Positions 48,877 through 52,268 of a stretch of 52,268 nt of DNA are shown here, one piece after another (the stretch's first letter is position 1; every line of letters begins with the position of its first letter). Source of the DNA: Ruminococcus sp. GTDB taxonomy: Bacteria; Bacillota; Clostridia; Oscillospirales; Ruminococcaceae. The stretch is taken from positions 1 to 52,268 of the forward strand of contig JAFUYP010000021.1 of assembly GCA_017470535.1 (NCBI GenBank). Direction: 5' to 3'. A program made the position numbers and the translations under genes. Under the pieces are notes generated by a model that was not told where the DNA came from, ran no database searches, and worked only from the letters and a program-made list of their open reading frames with translations.

Positions 48877-50655
48877 TTATCTGTTTATCTGCATATCAGA
48901 GACTTTCAGCCCGTACTGCTCACGGTATTTCTCTACTGCCTGTTCTATCATATTATCACGCAGCTTTAAAGATTCCTCGCCGGTTAAGTGGATATGATAA
49001 TTCTCGGAGTCTACTTCAAGCATAGCCATGATTATTTTTGAGCTGTGGACGGCTATCCTTTCAAGGTCGTTTAGCAGTTCGCTGTAATCGGAGCCTTGTC
49101 TGAGTGAGCATTCGCCTGCCTGCAATCTCTTGACGTGCTGCATCTCAGCCCTGCCGCACAGCGCCCTGATAACAAGGGTGAGTGCTGCGACATTGCCGTC
49201 AGCTTTCCAGTCGTCTGACATAAAGGCGTCGATAGTGAGCTGCATATTCTCAGACACGGCAGCTAAGATAGTATGCAGGTCATTTCCTGCCTTCTGTGAA
49301 TAGATTATATTGTCCTCGCTGTTATTCTTAGCGATATATGCGATACTCATACAGTGGTCGGTGATACGCTCAAAATCTGTAAGTGTATGCAGGAACTTGA
49401 ACACATCGGCGTTTTCCTTCTGTGTAAGCTCATTCTGCGAGAGCTTCATAAGGTATGTGCCTATATCATTTTCGTATCTGTCGGCAAGGTCTTCATATCT
49501 TTTGATCTTTTCAAATATTTCATCAGAGTACTCATCAAGTGCCGCAAAGCTGTTCCTGACACTTTTTGCAGCTGTCTTTGCCATATCATACACCGCACTC
49601 CTTGACTGGGAGATCGCCAGTGATGGGTAGGGGATAAATCTTTCCTCGAGCTGTATCTGGTTGATGTCCTGCTCGTCGGGGCTTTTCTTTTCCTTTATTA
49701 TCGCACAGGTGAGCTTATCGAGCACGCCTATGAACGGCATGAGTATCACGACATTTGCAAGTCTGAACAGAGTATTGGCAGCCGCTACGGAGATAGTGGT
49801 CATCTTCATGGAATCTATACCGAAACCTATCATCATATCAAGAACATAGTAAATGCCGCCGCAGATGATAACACCTAAAACAGATGCGAACAGGTAAACG
49901 AACGCTGTACGCTTGCCCTCGATATTTGCTGCAAGTGCCGATAAAAGCACCGGAACTGCCGCACCGATAGATATACCTAAAAGTATAGGAAGTGATGTCC
50001 TGAAATCTATTGCCCCTGTTGCGGTGAGAGCCTGCAATATGCCGACTGCCGCAGATGCGCTTTGCAGCACTGCTGTAAATGCAGTACCTACAAGTATACC
50101 GAGAACAGGGTTCTGGAACATGGTGAGGATATTTACAAACTTTTCGCTTTGCTGCAAGGGTGCCATAGCTGCACTCATATTCCCTATGCCGACCATTAGA
50201 ACTACAAAGCCCAGCATTATATCGCCGACGACCTTGTGCTTTTTGGAAAATGACCGCATACAGAAGCCTGCAACAGCGATGATACCTGTCATCGTAGATG
50301 TCGAGAGAAGTGACGCCCAGCCGCCGCCGCCCTGTATCTCGGACAAGGCGATTATCCAGCCGGTGACAGACGTGCCGAGTATCGAACCCATTATTATGCC
50401 GATAGCCTGCCTGAACTTCATCATGCCGGAATTTACGAAGCCTACCGTCATTACCGAAGTGGCGCTTGACGACTGTATAACAGCCGTAACGCCGGTACCT
50501 AACAGTATACCCTTGAGTGGTGTGTTTGTCAGCTTTGCAAGCAGCCTTTCGAGCTGTGCGCCGGCAGCCCTTTTCAGACCGTCGCCCATGAGCGACATAC
50601 CGAACATGAACATCGCCATACCGCATAAAAGCTCAAACAGATTACTAATATCCAT
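48877..50655 (-). CDS. Na+/phosphate cotransporter with PhoU-like tail, second copy
   Basis: This 592-aa protein has the same layout as the 16436 gene: QSSSATSVMTVGFVNSG near residue 62 and VLQSASAAVGILQAL near 198 (the second motif has Ser-Ala instead of Ser-Ser), about nine membrane helices to 310 and a PhoU-like helical tail (FLHTLTDFERITDHCMSI, LLNDLERIAVHSSKI). It imports phosphate with Na+. It has its own promoter and lacks PhoP-box-like repeats nearby, so it may be the constitutive copy. Alternatively it carries another anion. Confidence 0.9.
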   Translation of the reverse strand: MDISNLFELLCGMAMFMFGMSLMGDGLKRAAGAQLERLLAKLTNTPLKGILLGTGVTAVIQSSSATSVMTVGFVNSGMMKFRQAIGIIMGSILGTSVTGWIIALSEIQGGGGWASLLSTSTMTGIIAVAGFCMRSFSKKHKVVGDIMLGFVVLMVGIGNMSAAMAPLQQSEKFVNILTMFQNPVLGILVGTAFTAVLQSASAAVGILQALTATGAIDFRTSLPILLGISIGAAVPVLLSALAANIEGKRTAFVYLFASVLGVIICGGIYYVLDMMIGFGIDSMKMTTISVAAANTLFRLANVVILMPFIGVLDKLTCAIIKEKKSPDEQDINQIQLEERFIPYPSLAISQSRSAVYDMAKTAAKSVRNSFAALDEYSDEIFEKIKRYEDLADRYENDIGTYLMKLSQNELTQKENADVFKFLHTLTDFERITDHCMSIAYIAKNNSEDNIIYSQKAGNDLHTILAAVSENMQLTIDAFMSDDWKADGNVAALTLVIRALCGRAEMQHVKRLQAGECSLRQGSDYSELLNDLERIAVHSSKIIMAMLEVDSENYHIHLTGEESLKLRDNMIEQAVEKYREQYGLKVSDMQINR

Positions 50656-50700
50656 ATAATGATACCTCAGTTGTCAGAAAATCAAATCATTTTCGACATA

Positions 50701-50729
50701 AGTATACCATATATGTGGGGGCTTGTCAA
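50701..50729 (-). promoter_or_regulatory. Promoter of the second Na/phosphate cotransporter gene
   Basis: On the minus strand TTGACA (50729-50724), 17 bp, TATACT (50706-50701). The leader to the start at 50655 is about 40 nt with GAGGT as ribosome-binding site. Confidence 0.88.
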
Positions 50730-50791
50730 TTCGCACTTACTACAAAAATAACACAAGGTCACTTGAAAATTATTGTATCAAAGTGATGAAT

Positions 50792-50825
50792 AAAAAACAG
50801 CACCGATGCCGCACGGTGCTGTTTT
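50792..50825 (-). terminator. Terminator of the GDPD-like gene
   Basis: AAACAGCACCG (50795-50805) pairs with CGGTGCTGTTT (50814-50824); on the minus strand the stem continues into TTTTTTA. Confidence 0.9.
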
Positions 50826-50838
50826 AGCCGGCTGATGT

Positions 50839-51993
50839 TTACCAGCAGGCTTCAAATATCATTCTGTCACGGTAGAATATCCTGTCAAGGTCTATCTCCT
50901 CACAGTCCCTGAACAGTCTTTTTTCAAGACTCTGACTTATCAGCTCCTCCTCGGTGTGCCACTGCTCATCGGTGCAGAACCACAGCCATTGCTTTTCTCT
51001 GCCCTTTTTGGCACGCAGCTGCCAGCCCTTGAAGCTGTGGAAGGCTCTTTTATAAAGGCAGCCTGTCAGCTTATAAACGCCGCAGTCAAGAGAATTTACT
51101 ATCTCACCATAATAGTAGCTGCCGTCGGGCAGGGTGCTGAATATGCCCCTTAGTATATTTTTCTCTGACAGCTCGGAGTATTTTTCCTTTGCATTGCCCT
51201 CGCAGTGATAGCCTATGAACACCAGATCGTCCTTATAGCCGACGAGTGCTTCGGGGGTGAGGTGATTTGTACATATGGTATCTGCCCCGACGTTTAAGTA
51301 TCTCAGCGCACGGGTGCGGCTGTCAACTGTATACACAAGTGTGCAGAGACCGGCGTCTTTGATCTTTTTTAGTATATCGGGCTTTACATATTGACCTTTT
51401 AACGCAACGGCGCAGATGTTGTTCTTTACACAGAAGTCTATATAGCTGTCTAGATTTTCCATATCCTCACGGAGGTTGAACTGTATATACGGAAAATCAT
51501 ACACGCTCTTTATAGCCTCGAACATCTCCTCGGTGTTTGCCTGTATGAGTATCCGATCGAGCAGACCTGCCTCGCTGAAAAGGTCATATATAAGCTCTGC
51601 TGCAAATACAGCCTCATCACCTGCGAGCGTTTTAAGGTCTATCTCCAGATATGTATCCTTATACTCTATCATGAGAGCTGCAAGCGTTTCGGCATCCATT
51701 ACGGGCATACCGTGTACTGTCTGCTTCATGAACAGGTCATACGTCATTTTTTTGAATCTCTTGTCGTATTTCATACCTGTACGCTCACACTGATACGGAC
51801 GCCAGCCGTAGGAGCATATCAGCCTGTCGTCCTCTGTGACCTTTATATCAGTCTCAAAATAACGAAAGCCACGCTTATAGCTGTTCCTGAAAGCTATCTC
51901 GTTATTTAGCAGGGGATAGCCCTTATAGCTGCCGAGGGCGTGAGCCATATACTTATGTTCAAACATCGGAGGCTTTTTGTTGTTTGTATTCAT
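50839..51993 (-). CDS. Glycerophosphodiester phosphodiesterase-like protein
   Basis: This 384-aa protein has a GDPD-type barrel at about 14-250: first-strand His18 in YMAHALGSYKG (the usual HRG appears as HAL), metal-site FETDIKVTED, GMPVMDAETL, YLEIDLKTLAGDE and CTLVYTVDSRTRALRYLNVGADTICTN, split across the last strands. The Glu/Asp pair is kept. The C-terminal 130 residues are an added domain of unknown fold. There is no signal peptide, so it acts in the cytosol or on the membrane inner face. GDPD enzymes release glycerol-3-phosphate; the HAL variant makes activity less certain. Confidence 0.75.
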   Translation of the reverse strand: MNTNNKKPPMFEHKYMAHALGSYKGYPLLNNEIAFRNSYKRGFRYFETDIKVTEDDRLICSYGWRPYQCERTGMKYDKRFKKMTYDLFMKQTVHGMPVMDAETLAALMIEYKDTYLEIDLKTLAGDEAVFAAELIYDLFSEAGLLDRILIQANTEEMFEAIKSVYDFPYIQFNLREDMENLDSYIDFCVKNNICAVALKGQYVKPDILKKIKDAGLCTLVYTVDSRTRALRYLNVGADTICTNHLTPEALVGYKDDLVFIGYHCEGNAKEKYSELSEKNILRGIFSTLPDGSYYYGEIVNSLDCGVYKLTGCLYKRAFHSFKGWQLRAKKGREKQWLWFCTDEQWHTEEELISQSLEKRLFRDCEEIDLDRIFYRDRMIFEACW

Positions 51994-52071
51994 TCACTTT
52001 TTTCCTTTTTGATAAATATGTAGAAGATATATTGCTGCTTATATATTCATTCAAATGTCAATATATAAAAT

Positions 52072-52101
52072 ATTATAACACATTCTGACGCAAATCGTCA
52101 A
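52072..52101 (-). promoter_or_regulatory. Promoter of the GDPD-like gene
   Basis: On the minus strand TTGACG (52101-52096), 18 bp, TATAAT (52077-52072). The leader is then about 75 nt with a second TATA-rich stretch. The repeat copy at 52115 lies immediately upstream. Confidence 0.8.
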
Positions 52102-52114
52102 GAGGTTTTTTCTA

Positions 52115-52268
52115 TTAAGGCAACACCGCCGAGCCACCGGCATACGCCTTTGTATGCCATCTACTTGCATATTTTCCGTCATATCGCCCAAATTTACCTT
52201 GAAATACGACAGTATTCCTGCGGTAAATTTAGGCAATCTGACGAAAAATCTGACTGCGTATCTGGCAT
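52115..52268. repeat. MITE-like repeat, copy D, cut by window end
   Basis: It starts TTAAGGCAACACCGC and follows copy B in the same orientation with only scattered differences, over at least 150 bases (shared CTTGCATATTTTCCGTCATA and CCTGCGGTAAATTTAGGCAA). The right inverted end lies beyond the window. Confidence 0.9.

Noticed and set aside
49838-50659. Two frames of about 250 aa in and opposite the second cotransporter gene
   Set aside because: Both are shifted or antisense to a gene with two clear Na/Pi motifs; composition is Arg/His/Tyr- or Ile/Pro/Ser-rich.
1-52268. CRISPR array, prophage or integrative element
   Set aside because: No regularly spaced repeats, integrase, transposase, terminase or relaxase was seen; the dispersed repeats are MITE-like and unevenly placed.

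Overview
The window looks like chromosomal DNA of a Gram-positive, spore-forming gut-type clostridium, most likely Ruminococcus or a close relative (Oscillospiraceae). This is an inference from gene content: SpoIIE, a glgB-glgC-glgD-glgA cluster, a purine operon with a stand-alone AICAR transformylase plus an archaeal-type (PurO) IMP cyclohydrolase, a FeoA-FeoB fusion, a cell-wall-sorted papain-like protease and a GH26 mannanase. No phage, conjugative element, transposase or CRISPR array was seen.

Layout. 1-400: the end of a flavodoxin gene and a LysR remnant. 535-4358: a probable zinc-starvation locus, with a sigma-A promoter and a Fur/Zur-type operator, a small Cys-rich membrane protein, a His/Glu-rich ZnuA-like lipoprotein and two CobW/P47K-type proteins. 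4654-6275: an ECF sigma factor and its membrane anti-sigma partner. 6502-10625 (minus): a cytoplasmic GH26 enzyme and a 978-aa cell-wall C1 peptidase. 10785-12195: a unit bounded by imperfect ~62-bp inverted repeats, holding an MccF/LD-carboxypeptidase-like S66 gene and a MITE-like repeat. 12193-14361 (minus): a MATE transporter fused to an RsbW-like ATPase domain, preceded by an internally deleted RsbW-like remnant and a second gene remnant. 14380-18187: PhoP-box-like repeats, a PhoPR-like two-component system and a Na/phosphate cotransporter. 18258-18505: tRNA-Ala and tRNA-Ser (minus). 18682-20883: NfeD, SPFH and AIM24-type membrane-domain proteins. 21001-26902: a PLP aminotransferase, a large FtsX-type permease, a small membrane protein, YchF and a GNAT enzyme.

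27105-35801 (minus) is one long purine operon (purE, HAD phosphatase, purC, purM, purN, unknown gene, GNAT, purO, purH AICARFT domain, lipoprotein, purD). It is driven from a promoter at about 36020 through a ~190-nt leader that carries a short ORF ending at an intrinsic terminator. 36587-39899: rsmA and spoIIE with a parS-like palindrome between them, suggesting proximity to the origin. 40143-45995: the glycogen operon. 46036-48680 (minus): feoAB fusion, a FeoB-associated Cys-rich protein and an ACT-domain remnant, under a perfect 14-bp-arm palindrome typical of a DtxR-family site. 48877-50655: a second Na/phosphate cotransporter. 50839-51993: a glycerophosphodiesterase-like protein.

The strongest recurring oddities are (1) a ~176-180-bp MITE-like family with AAGGCAACACCGCAC ends, two copies abutting stop codons; (2) small remnants in which N- and C-terminal ends of a gene are joined with the middle missing (RsbW-like and ACT-domain genes); and (3) several undescribed-looking leader or intergenic RNAs (zinc locus, purE leader, glgB leader). 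All family assignments come from reading motifs; no database search was possible.
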